From Firmicutes bacterium CAG:341 (GTDB lineage: Bacteria > Bacillota > Clostridia > Oscillospirales > Acutalibacteraceae), in NCBI GenBank assembly GCA_000434995.1, contig FR895330.1:1-12961 (forward strand): DNA of 12,961 nt, in the 5' to 3' direction. The notes beneath the pieces were generated by a model, which saw only the letters and a program-made list of their open reading frames with translations, was not told where the DNA came from and ran no database searches. Positions 7,378-12,961 of the stretch are shown here, one piece after another. The position numbers were made by a program, and so were the translations under genes. Each line of letters begins with the position of its first letter. The stretch's first letter is position 1.

Positions 7378-8229
7378 TTACCTTTTAGCCTCCAAAGTTT
7401 TTTTAAATAAATCAACACATTCATTTGCGTTTAAAACAGTATTTTCACATTTGATACCAAGCCTGTAAACAAGTTCGGTAGACTGCGGAACATCAAGGCC
7501 GAGTGCCTTAATCTCGTCCACTTTCGCAAAAACATTACGCGGCGTGTCATCAAGCTTTATTTGCCCGTCATCCATAACAACAACTCTGTCTGCCTGCACC
7601 GCTTCATCCATGTAATGAGTGATAAGAACGATTGTTATACCCTCTTCTTTATTAAGCTTTTTAACCGTGTTCATAACTTCGTGCCTGCCGCTTGGGTCTA
7701 ACATTGCAGTAGGCTCATCAAGAACAATGCACATAGGTTTCATAGCAATAATTCCGGCTACTGCGACACGCTGTTTTTGCCCGCCTGAAAGCTTATTAGG
7801 TGCTTTGAGCCGATGCTCATACATACCGACGGTTTTAAGTGCGTTATCAACACGCTCTCTGATTTCTTTAGGCTCAACACCGAGGTTTTCAACACCGAAA
7901 GCCACATCTTCCTCAACAATAGAAGAAACGATTTGATTATCAGGATTTTGAAATACCATTCCGACTTTGCGCCTTATGTCAAAAATCGTATCGTTATCCT
8001 CAACTTTTTGCCCGTCAACAATAACTTCACCGCTTTGTGCAATGTTTATTCCGTTAATAAGCTTTGCTGTTGTTGACTTGCCGGAGCCATTATGGCCGAG
8101 AATTGCAACAAAGCTTCCCTTTTCAATTGTTAAATTAAAATTCTTAAGTACATCGACTGTAACTTTGTTTTCCTCATCATCGTCAACAACATAAGAAAAG
8201 TTTACATTTTTAAATTCAATCAAATTCAT
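7378..8229 (-). CDS. ecfA1: ECF transporter ATPase EcfA1
   Basis: EcfA1 is the first ATP-binding subunit of the ECF transporter. From the ATG at 8229 the protein is 283 aa and begins MNLIEFKNVNFSY, the expected EcfA N-terminus. In the 283-aa numbering the motifs are Walker A GHNGSGKST (45-53), Q-loop VFQNPDNQIVSSIVEEDV (92-109), signature LSGGQKQR (147-154), Walker B CIVLDEP (167-173), D-loop MLDP (176-179) and switch histidine H205 in THYMDE. The frame is open upstream to a TTG at 8262, which would add 11 residues with no family support. The 8229 ATG overlaps the methyltransferase stop by one base (TAATG), the same coupling style used elsewhere in this operon. No strong Shine-Dalgarno precedes it, so reinitiation is likely. 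Confidence 0.95.
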   Translation of the reverse strand: MNLIEFKNVNFSYVVDDDEENKVTVDVLKNFNLTIEKGSFVAILGHNGSGKSTTAKLINGINIAQSGEVIVDGQKVEDNDTIFDIRRKVGMVFQNPDNQIVSSIVEEDVAFGVENLGVEPKEIRERVDNALKTVGMYEHRLKAPNKLSGGQKQRVAVAGIIAMKPMCIVLDEPTAMLDPSGRHEVMNTVKKLNKEEGITIVLITHYMDEAVQADRVVVMDDGQIKLDDTPRNVFAKVDEIKALGLDVPQSTELVYRLGIKCENTVLNANECVDLFKKTLEAKR

Positions 8230-9098
8230 TATTTTAACATCCAAATTGCAGTTGAACCGCAAGGAAGTACCCTTGCATTTGATGAAACAGGAACACCTAT
8301 TTCATCGGCTTCAACTCTTCCGCCGCGTTTATTTGTAATAATATCATCAAGAATATATTTCATAACAGAAGCCGAAAGCCCTGTTGTATACGAATTAAGC
8401 ATAACCATAAGCGGAGTATCCGACAATACCTGTTCAACAAGTTTTACGAAGTCATAAATACTATCCTCAAGGTGCCAAATTTCGCCTTTAGGGCCACGCC
8501 CATAGCTTGGCGGGTCAAGAATTATAATATCATACTTATTGCCGCGCCTAATCTCTCTTTGCACAAACTTAATACAATCATCAACTATCCATCTGACCTG
8601 CGCATTGCTTACCTGTGAAGCAGCTGCGTTTTCCTTTGCCCACTGCACCATTCCGCGTGACGCGTCAACATGAACTACGCTTGCCCCTTCTTTAAGGCAC
8701 GCAACTGTTGCGCCGCCTGTATATGCAAAAAGATTAAGTACCTTTACATCATTTCTGCAGGATTCTCTGATTATCTTCCTTGTAAAATCCCAATTCACAG
8801 CTTGTTCCGGAAAAATACCGGTATGCTTAAATCCCATTGTTTTAATATTAAAAGTTAAATCTTTATACCTTACCTGCCAGGAAGAAGGGATTTTTGTATG
8901 TACTTTCCATATGCCGCCGCCTGTGCGTGAACGCAGGTAAGTGGCATCCGGCTGAAACCAATATTTATTTTCTTTTTTACTCTTCCAAATTACTTGCGGG
9001 TCAGGCCTCACAAGTATTTCATTGGTCCATCTTTCGAGCTTATATCCGTCACTGCAATCTATAAGCTCATAATCTTCCCAATCAGTTGAATATCTCAT
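8229..9098 (-). CDS. class I SAM-dependent methyltransferase, RlmI/RlmK-like
   Basis: This 289-aa protein is probably an rRNA (cytosine-C5 or guanine) methyltransferase of the RlmI/RlmK type (COG1092-like). The SAM-binding motif I is VLNLFAYTGGAT (120-131). An acidic residue follows at D145 in VVHVDAS (motif II), and motif IV is ILDPPSYGRGPKGEIW (193-208). The DPPSYGR form and FAYTGG motif are characteristic of the RlmI/RlmK group. The roughly 70-residue PUA RNA-binding domain found in E. coli RlmI is absent or not recognisable. The N-terminal 1-110 instead resembles the shorter Firmicute relatives, with a central beta-hairpin region (GGIWKVHTKIP, 60-70). The exact target base cannot be read from the sequence. 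AAAGGAAT precedes the ATG. The gene starts 12 nt after glmM and ends in a 1-nt overlap with ecfA1. Confidence 0.82.
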   Translation of the reverse strand: MRYSTDWEDYELIDCSDGYKLERWTNEILVRPDPQVIWKSKKENKYWFQPDATYLRSRTGGGIWKVHTKIPSSWQVRYKDLTFNIKTMGFKHTGIFPEQAVNWDFTRKIIRESCRNDVKVLNLFAYTGGATVACLKEGASVVHVDASRGMVQWAKENAAASQVSNAQVRWIVDDCIKFVQREIRRGNKYDIIILDPPSYGRGPKGEIWHLEDSIYDFVKLVEQVLSDTPLMVMLNSYTTGLSASVMKYILDDIITNKRGGRVEADEIGVPVSSNARVLPCGSTAIWMLK

Positions 9099-9110
9099 AT
9101 TATAATTCCT

Positions 9111-10463
9111 TTATGATAATCTTTCTTTCACAACATCGGCAATCTTATTGCCCAGAGCAGTGATTTTATCTAAATCGCTTCCTTCAAGCATTACACGGAT
9201 AAGCGGTTCTGTGCCGCTTACACGAACAAGAACTCGGCCCTCGCCCATAAGTTCCATTTCTGCCTGCTGTACAGCCGAAATAATATATTCGTTGTTATTA
9301 TATTTTTCCTTGCCTTGTGGTGTAACCCTTACATTTATTAAAACCTGTGGATATACTTTCATAATTTTTGCAAGTTCTGAAAGCTTTTTACCTGATTTTA
9401 CAACCGTTTCAATAAGCTGCACACCGGAAAGTTCACCGTCGCCGGTAGTAGCGAAATCAAGAAAAATAACATGACCGCTTTGCTCACCGCCAATATTATA
9501 TCCTTCTTTAAGCATACGCTCAAGAACATATCTGTCACCAACTGCTGTTTTCGAGCAAGATATATCATTTTCTTCACAAAATTTAAAAAATCCCATATTA
9601 CTCATAACAGTAACAACAGCGGTATTTTTTGCAAGTTTGCCTTCATCCTTCATCCTCTTTGAGCAAATTGCTATAACCTTATCTCCGTCAACAAGTTCAC
9701 CGTTTTCGTCCACAGCAAGCATTCTGTCAGCGTCCCCGTCAAATGCAAGGCCCAAGTCAAGCGAAGCATCTTTAACAAAGCGCATAAGTTCTTCCGGGTG
9801 GGTAGAACCGCAATTATCGTTAATATTTGTTCCGTCAGGAGTATCTGAAAGCATTAAACATTTTGCACCGAGGGAGGTGAAAATTTCTTTAGCACATACA
9901 GAAGCGCTGCCGTTTGCACAGTCAAGTGCAATTGAAAGTCCGTCAAAACGAACACTTGCAGTTGAAACAACATGATTTACATAATCGCTTACCGCTGTTT
10001 TGCAATATATTCTGTTGCCTACTTCACCGCCGGTCAGGCAAGGTATTTTCTCGGCATTATCAAGAATAATTGCTTCAATTTCGTTTTCAAGTGCATCATC
10101 AAGTTTATATCCGTTACCCTGAAAAATTTTAATACCGTTATATTCACAAGGGTTATGCGAAGCAGAAATCATTACGCCTGCTTCACAACCGTATTTATTA
10201 ACCAAATATGCAACAGCCGGAGTAGGCACAATACCGACCGAAAGTACATTACAACCAACCGAGCATAAGCCTGCTGTAAGTGCAGCTTCAAGCATATCAC
10301 CTGATGCTCTGGTATCCTTACCGATAAGGACAGTAGGTTTGGCAGATTTGCTCTCTTTAAGCAAAACCATTGCCGCCGCCCTGCCTATTTGAAGTGCAAG
10401 TTCGGAAGTTAAATCTACATTTGCAACTCCTCTTACACCATCTGTACCAAAAAGTCTGCCCAT
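9111..10463 (-). CDS. glmM: phosphoglucosamine mutase GlmM
   Basis: GlmM interconverts glucosamine-6-phosphate and glucosamine-1-phosphate in the cytoplasm, on the route to UDP-GlcNAc and peptidoglycan. At 450 aa it is full length. The N-terminus GRLFGTDGVRG (2-12) is typical. The phosphorylated serine is S102 in ISASHNP (99-105). The metal-binding loop is FDGDADR with D242, D244 and D246. The sugar-binding loop is GGEQSGH (325-331) and the phosphate-binding loop RVSGTEPLIRVM (414-425). The GEQSGH form and the TDGVRG start favour GlmM over phosphomannomutase/phosphoglucomutase paralogues. A GAGGAAT site lies just before the ATG. It follows ruvB after 28 nt, the longest gap in the operon. I see no glmS-type ribozyme or riboswitch in that gap. 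Confidence 0.97.
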   Translation of the reverse strand: MGRLFGTDGVRGVANVDLTSELALQIGRAAAMVLLKESKSAKPTVLIGKDTRASGDMLEAALTAGLCSVGCNVLSVGIVPTPAVAYLVNKYGCEAGVMISASHNPCEYNGIKIFQGNGYKLDDALENEIEAIILDNAEKIPCLTGGEVGNRIYCKTAVSDYVNHVVSTASVRFDGLSIALDCANGSASVCAKEIFTSLGAKCLMLSDTPDGTNINDNCGSTHPEELMRFVKDASLDLGLAFDGDADRMLAVDENGELVDGDKVIAICSKRMKDEGKLAKNTAVVTVMSNMGFFKFCEENDISCSKTAVGDRYVLERMLKEGYNIGGEQSGHVIFLDFATTGDGELSGVQLIETVVKSGKKLSELAKIMKVYPQVLINVRVTPQGKEKYNNNEYIISAVQQAEMELMGEGRVLVRVSGTEPLIRVMLEGSDLDKITALGNKIADVVKERLS

Positions 10464-10491
10464 AACTATTCCTCATTTCAAATAATAATTT

Positions 10492-11526
10492 CTAAATAAG
10501 TGTTTGCTGGCCCGGTTGCTCCAATCCTAAATGCTTATAAGCAAGTGCGGTTGCACATCTGCCCCTTGGCGTTCTTGACAGAAAGCCGATTTGCATAAGA
10601 TAAGGCTCATAAACATCCTCAATAGTAACAGACTCTTCACCTATTGCGGCTGCGATAGTATCAAGCCCTACCGGACCACCGTTATAATTTTTAATCATTG
10701 TGGTTAAAAGTATTCTGTCTATATTATCAAGCCCGAGATTATCAATTTCCATTCTTTCAAGTGCGTCTATGGCAGCTTCTCTGCTTATTATACCGTCATA
10801 TTTAACCTGTGCAAAATCTCGGCTTCTTTTTAAAAGCCTGTTTGCAATACGAGGTGTCCCCCTTGAACGAGAAGCAATTTCCATTGCGCCCTTTTCATCA
10901 ACAGGAATATTAAGTATATCAGCACTTCTTTTAACTATTGAAGCAAGCTGCTCATTAGTATACATTTCAAGTCTGAAAATAACACCGAACCTATCGCGAA
11001 GAGGTGCGGAAAGCTGGCCTGCTCTTGTAGTAGCACCAATAAGAGTAAAGTGTGGTAAATCAAGCCTTATTGACCTTGCCGAAGGGCCTTTGCCAATAAT
11101 TATATCAAGTGCGCCGTCTTCCATTGCCGGATAAAGAACTTCTTCAACCTGACGATTTAAGCGGTGAATTTCATCAATAAAAAGCACGTCGCCCTCTTGC
11201 AAATTTGTGAGAAGGGCTGCTAAATCGCCCTGTTTTTCAATAGCCGGTCCGCTTGTAACACGAAGATTAACTCCCATTTCATTTGCTATTACACCGGCAA
11301 GTGTAGTTTTGCCAAGACCGGGCGGGCCATAAAGCAAAACATGGTCAAGAGCTTCGCCCCTACCTCTTGCAGCTTGAATATATACAGCCAAGTTTTCCTT
11401 AACTTTATCTTGGCCGATATAATCATCAAGGATTTTAGGCCTGAGCGAATTTTCAATATCATTATCTTCGGGTGTGAAATCAGAAGTAACTATTCTGCTT
11501 TCAAAATCCATTTCAGTTTCCTGCAT
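10492..11526 (-). CDS. ruvB: Holliday junction branch migration ATPase RuvB
   Basis: RuvB is the hexameric AAA+ motor that drives branch migration of Holliday junctions with RuvA. At 344 aa it is of normal length. Visible motifs are Walker A GPPGLGKT (67-74), Walker B VLFIDEIH (114-121), sensor 1 GATTRAG (164-170) and the arginine-finger block APLRDRFG (174-181). The C-terminal winged helix contains GGPVGLDTIAAAIGEE (about 275-290) and ends in FLSRTPRGR, the DNA-contacting basic loop. The N-terminus SLRPKILDDYIGQ (27-39) is the standard RuvB opening, after a 26-residue leader. GGAGG lies 9 nt before the ATG. It follows ruvA by 16 nt, and ruvC-ruvA-ruvB is the usual functional set. Confidence 0.98.
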   Translation of the reverse strand: MQETEMDFESRIVTSDFTPEDNDIENSLRPKILDDYIGQDKVKENLAVYIQAARGRGEALDHVLLYGPPGLGKTTLAGVIANEMGVNLRVTSGPAIEKQGDLAALLTNLQEGDVLFIDEIHRLNRQVEEVLYPAMEDGALDIIIGKGPSARSIRLDLPHFTLIGATTRAGQLSAPLRDRFGVIFRLEMYTNEQLASIVKRSADILNIPVDEKGAMEIASRSRGTPRIANRLLKRSRDFAQVKYDGIISREAAIDALERMEIDNLGLDNIDRILLTTMIKNYNGGPVGLDTIAAAIGEESVTIEDVYEPYLMQIGFLSRTPRGRCATALAYKHLGLEQPGQQTLI

Positions 11527-11535
11527 ATGTAATTA

Positions 11536-11540
11536 CCTCC
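11536..11540 (-). promoter_or_regulatory. ribosome binding site of ruvB
   Basis: GGAGG on the minus strand within the 16-nt ruvA-ruvB gap, 9 nt before the ATG at 11526. It supports the first ATG over the later in-frame methionine at residue 6. Confidence 0.75.
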
Positions 11541-11542
11541 GT

Positions 11543-12145
11543 TTAAAGATTTTTAGCAAGTTCTTTTAATCCGTATCTAATCATTTCATCAACCGACATT
11601 GATTTATCAAGTGAACTTACAACAACGGTTGCATCGGATTGTGAATAGCCGAGCGAAACAAGTGCTTCAATCGCTTCGCCTGCCGAGCTTTTATCAATAT
11701 TTTGAACATTTGATACAGCACTCGATACCGCTTCGGTTGCAACTGCACCGATTTTATCCTTTAATTCAAGCACAACTCTTTCTGCTGTTTTTTTGCCGAT
11801 ACCCTGTGCTTTAGTAATTGATTTCGCATCTCCCGATGCAATGCAAAGTGCCAGCCTGTCAGGTGTAAGTTCAGAAAGAATTGAAATTCCTGCTTTAGGG
11901 CCAATACCCGAAACGGTAATAAGAAGCTTGAAAGCATCAAGTTCGGCAACAGTGGCAAAAGCGTATAAATCCATAGCATCTTCACGCACTGCAAGGTGGG
12001 TATATACATTAACATCTTTTCCTATTTCGGCAAGCTGCTTGGCTGTATTAAGAGATGTGAAGCATTTAAACCCAATGCCGCCGCATTCAACTACTATGAA
12101 ATTTGCATCACATACAGTAAGTCTTCCCTTTAAATTATATATCAT
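11543..12145 (-). CDS. ruvA: Holliday junction DNA helicase RuvA
   Basis: RuvA is the junction-binding tetramer that recruits RuvB and positions RuvC (200 aa, full length). Domain I is the N-terminal OB fold, beginning MIYNLKGRLT and including GGIGFKCFTS (22-31) and HLAVREDAMDLYAFA (50-64). Domain II has two helix-hairpin-helix motifs: LLITVSGIGPKAGISILSEL (74-93) and ITKAQGIGKKTAERVVLEL (110-128). Domain III, which contacts RuvB, is the C-terminal three-helix segment with AIEALVSLGYSQSDA (158-172). A flexible linker runs from about 135 to 155. AAAGGGA lies 6 nt before the ATG. The gene begins 11 nt after ruvC and ends 16 nt before ruvB. Confidence 0.97.
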   Translation of the reverse strand: MIYNLKGRLTVCDANFIVVECGGIGFKCFTSLNTAKQLAEIGKDVNVYTHLAVREDAMDLYAFATVAELDAFKLLITVSGIGPKAGISILSELTPDRLALCIASGDAKSITKAQGIGKKTAERVVLELKDKIGAVATEAVSSAVSNVQNIDKSSAGEAIEALVSLGYSQSDATVVVSSLDKSMSVDEMIRYGLKELAKNL

Positions 12146-12156
12146 AACTAATCCCT

Positions 12157-12657
12157 TTATTTAAGTGAATTTAATTTTCCCATTATAGAACCCGAACAAT
12201 GACCGTGGCATATAGCCATAGCAAGCGCATCGGCAGTATCATCGGGTTTTGGAATTTTAGCAAGGCCAAGCATAAGCCTTGTCATTTCCTGAACCTGCTT
12301 TTTTTCAGCCCTACCGTAGCCTACAACAGCCTGCTTAACCTGAAGCGGAGTATATTCAAAAATATCCACACCGTAATTTTGTGCCGAAAGAGTAATAACA
12401 CCCCTCGCCTGTGCAACATCAATAACGGTTTTGGCATTGTTATTATAGAAAAGTTTTTCCATACTCATTACTTCCGGCTTATACTTTTCAAATAAATAGC
12501 ACATATCGTTATATATTGTTTGCAGCCTTAACGGGAAATCGGTATGTGCCTCAGTAGTGATAGCACCGTAACCGAGAACACGAAACTTATTCATTTTATA
12601 TTCAAGTACACCCCAGCCTACAATTGCATAACCCGGGTCAATTCCGAGAATAATCAT
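12157..12657 (-). CDS. ruvC: Holliday junction resolvase RuvC
   Basis: RuvC is the RNase H-fold dimeric endonuclease that cuts Holliday junctions symmetrically. At 166 aa it is of normal length. The four catalytic acidic residues can be placed: D7 in GIDPG, E67 in SMEKLF, and D140 and D143 in PDDTADALAMAICH. The NNNAKTVIDVAQARG block (72-86) and the VKQAVVGYGRAEKKQV block (107-122) are both conserved in the family. It is the first gene of the operon. The start ATG follows a weak GGGG site about 9 nt upstream, and a promoter with an extended -10 lies 29 to 57 nt before it. No yebC precedes it here, although that neighbour is common. Confidence 0.97.
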   Translation of the reverse strand: MIILGIDPGYAIVGWGVLEYKMNKFRVLGYGAITTEAHTDFPLRLQTIYNDMCYLFEKYKPEVMSMEKLFYNNNAKTVIDVAQARGVITLSAQNYGVDIFEYTPLQVKQAVVGYGRAEKKQVQEMTRLMLGLAKIPKPDDTADALAMAICHGHCSGSIMGKLNSLK

Positions 12658-12670
12658 ATCACACTACCCC

Positions 12671-12690
12671 ATAATAAATCAATTTATTAT
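12671..12690. repeat. AT-rich 9-bp inverted repeat at the operon start, possible operator
   Basis: ATAATAAAT and ATTTATTAT form perfect 9-bp arms with a 2-nt centre (CA). The repeat covers all but one base of the -10 hexamer and runs through the predicted start site, where a bound repressor would block transcription. It does not look like the Firmicute LexA box (GAAC-N4-GTTC). In an A/T-rich region chance is a real alternative, so the operator role is inference. Confidence 0.4.
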
Positions 12691-12714
12691 AGCATACTGA
12701 ATTTTAATAAGCAA
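12686..12714 (-). promoter_or_regulatory. promoter of the ruvC-to-clpE operon (extended -10)
   Basis: On the minus strand TTGCTT (12714-12709) is followed by 17 nt and TATAAT (12691-12686). A TG dinucleotide one base before the hexamer (TGCTATAAT) makes a perfect extended -10, which can compensate for the 3-of-6 match at -35. A run made only of A and T (12713-12733) lies at and above the -35 and could act as an UP element. Transcription would start near 12679, giving a short leader before the ruvC ATG. Confidence 0.75.
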
Positions 12715-12739
12715 TATATAATATATAAATTATCTATTA

Positions 12740-12771
12740 TAAAAGAAAAGGCAGTCAAATGACTGCCTTTT
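12740..12771 (-). terminator. Rho-independent terminator of the upstream surface-protein gene
   Basis: On the minus strand AAAAGGCAGTCA and TGACTGCCTTTT pair perfectly over 12 bp with a 2-nt centre (in practice a slightly larger loop). They are followed by CTTTTAT. The hairpin begins 3 nt after the stop codon at 12775. Its near symmetry means it could also work on the plus strand, but no plus-strand gene approaches it. Confidence 0.9.
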
Positions 12772-12774
12772 AAG

Positions 12775-12961
12775 TTATTTGGTTTTCACGCTCTTAACCT
12801 TTGACCAAGAAGAATAAACTTTTTTACCGTTCACTATTTTATAAGTTCTGATTCTTACATAATACTTTTTCTTTGCTTTAAGCTTTTTAACGGTAGTTTT
12901 TGTAGTTTTCTGCTTCTTGATTGTTACGGTTTTCTTGTTTTTCTTAAACTTCTTGTCAGTT
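12775..12961 (-). CDS. C-terminus of a surface/secreted protein with a fibronectin-III-like domain (partial)
   Basis: The frame is open from the right edge of the window to a TAA at 12777-12775, giving 61 complete codons of a longer gene. The peptide is very rich in lysine and threonine. Near its end it reads KAKKKYYVRIRTYK, then VNGKKVYSSWSKVKS, and it terminates in VKTK. The YYVRIRTY strand followed by a W-S-x-V-K-S end matches the last two strands of fibronectin type III-like repeats seen at the ends of secreted and cell-wall proteins of gut Clostridia (recognised from memory). No sortase motif or membrane anchor is present, so attachment, if any, must come from other parts. The function of the whole protein cannot be read here. 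It is separated from the ruv operon by a strong terminator. Confidence 0.8.
   Translation of the reverse strand, partial: TDKKFKKNKKTVTIKKQKTTKTTVKKLKAKKKYYVRIRTYKIVNGKKVYSSWSKVKSVKTK

Noticed and set aside
8230..8262. N-terminal extension of ecfA1 to a TTG start
   Set aside because: It adds 11 residues without family support. The ATG at 8229 gives the expected N-terminus and a TAATG overlap.
10464..10491. glmS-type or other RNA element ahead of glmM
   Set aside because: The gap is 28 nt and holds only the ribosome binding site.
10700..11134. 144-codon plus-strand open frame
   Set aside because: It lies entirely antisense to ruvB, whose motifs are unmistakable. It has no recognisable domain and its composition mirrors the opposite strand.
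12736..12760. A second promoter for the ruv operon, with TATAAT at 12741-12736
   Set aside because: The nearest -35-like TTGACT lies in the terminator stem with only 11 nt of spacing, and the hexamer forms part of the terminator tail.
12544..12762. 72-codon plus-strand open frame over the ruvC start and promoter
   Set aside because: It runs antisense to ruvC and through the A/T-rich promoter region, with no homology features.
12658..12774. Riboswitch, T-box or attenuator ahead of ruvC
   Set aside because: The predicted leader is only about 20-25 nt. The only strong hairpin lies upstream of the promoter and terminates the previous gene.
1..12961. CRISPR array, insertion sequence, prophage, toxin-antitoxin or defence system
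   Set aside because: There are no regularly spaced direct repeats, no transposase or integrase motifs and no terminal inverted repeats. Every gene but the 398-aa one and the partial right-edge gene matches a core family.

Overview
The window is an A+T-rich bacterial chromosome segment with essentially all coding capacity on the minus strand. The organism is most likely a low-GC Gram-positive of class Clostridia, probably close to the Ruminococcaceae/Oscillospiraceae. The pointers are strong AGGAGG-type ribosome binding sites, an energy-coupling-factor (ECF) transporter module followed directly by truA, a ClpE-like Hsp100 with an N-terminal zinc finger, and a lysine-rich surface-protein C-terminus of the fibronectin-III type common in gut Clostridia. 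This placement is inference from gene style, not from a marker gene.

Right edge (about 12661-12961, read leftward): the last 61 codons of a surface or secreted protein run in from outside the window. They are followed 3 nt later by a strong Rho-independent terminator. After it come an A/T-only stretch, a promoter with a perfect extended -10, and a 9-bp AT-rich inverted repeat covering the -10 and start region.

Centre (91-12657): thirteen minus-strand genes are packed with gaps of at most 28 nt or overlaps of 1-4 nt. In transcription order they are ruvC, ruvA, ruvB, glmM, an RlmI/K-like methyltransferase, ecfA1, ecfA2, ecfT, truA, a membrane-anchored propeller-like protein of unknown function, a CvpA-family membrane protein, pgsA and a clpE-like gene. 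I see no internal terminator, so this looks like one operon of about 12.6 kb. It mixes Holliday-junction processing (RuvABC), peptidoglycan precursor supply (GlmM), RNA modification (methyltransferase, TruA), vitamin/micronutrient uptake (the ECF module, whose substrate-binding S component must be encoded elsewhere), phospholipid synthesis (PgsA) and protein quality control (ClpE-like).

Left edge (1-90): behind the clpE-like gene lies a promoter with exact consensus -35 and -10 hexamers and 17-bp spacing. It drives a tRNA, probably tRNA-Gly, which is cut by the window edge just before its anticodon. No terminator separates the operon from this tRNA.

Overall this is mostly ordinary core-genome content. 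I found no mobile element, CRISPR array, phage or defence cassette. The least understood part is the coupled pair of the propeller-like membrane protein and the CvpA-like protein. Every gene fills its gap cleanly and no interval above 300 bases lacks a gene.
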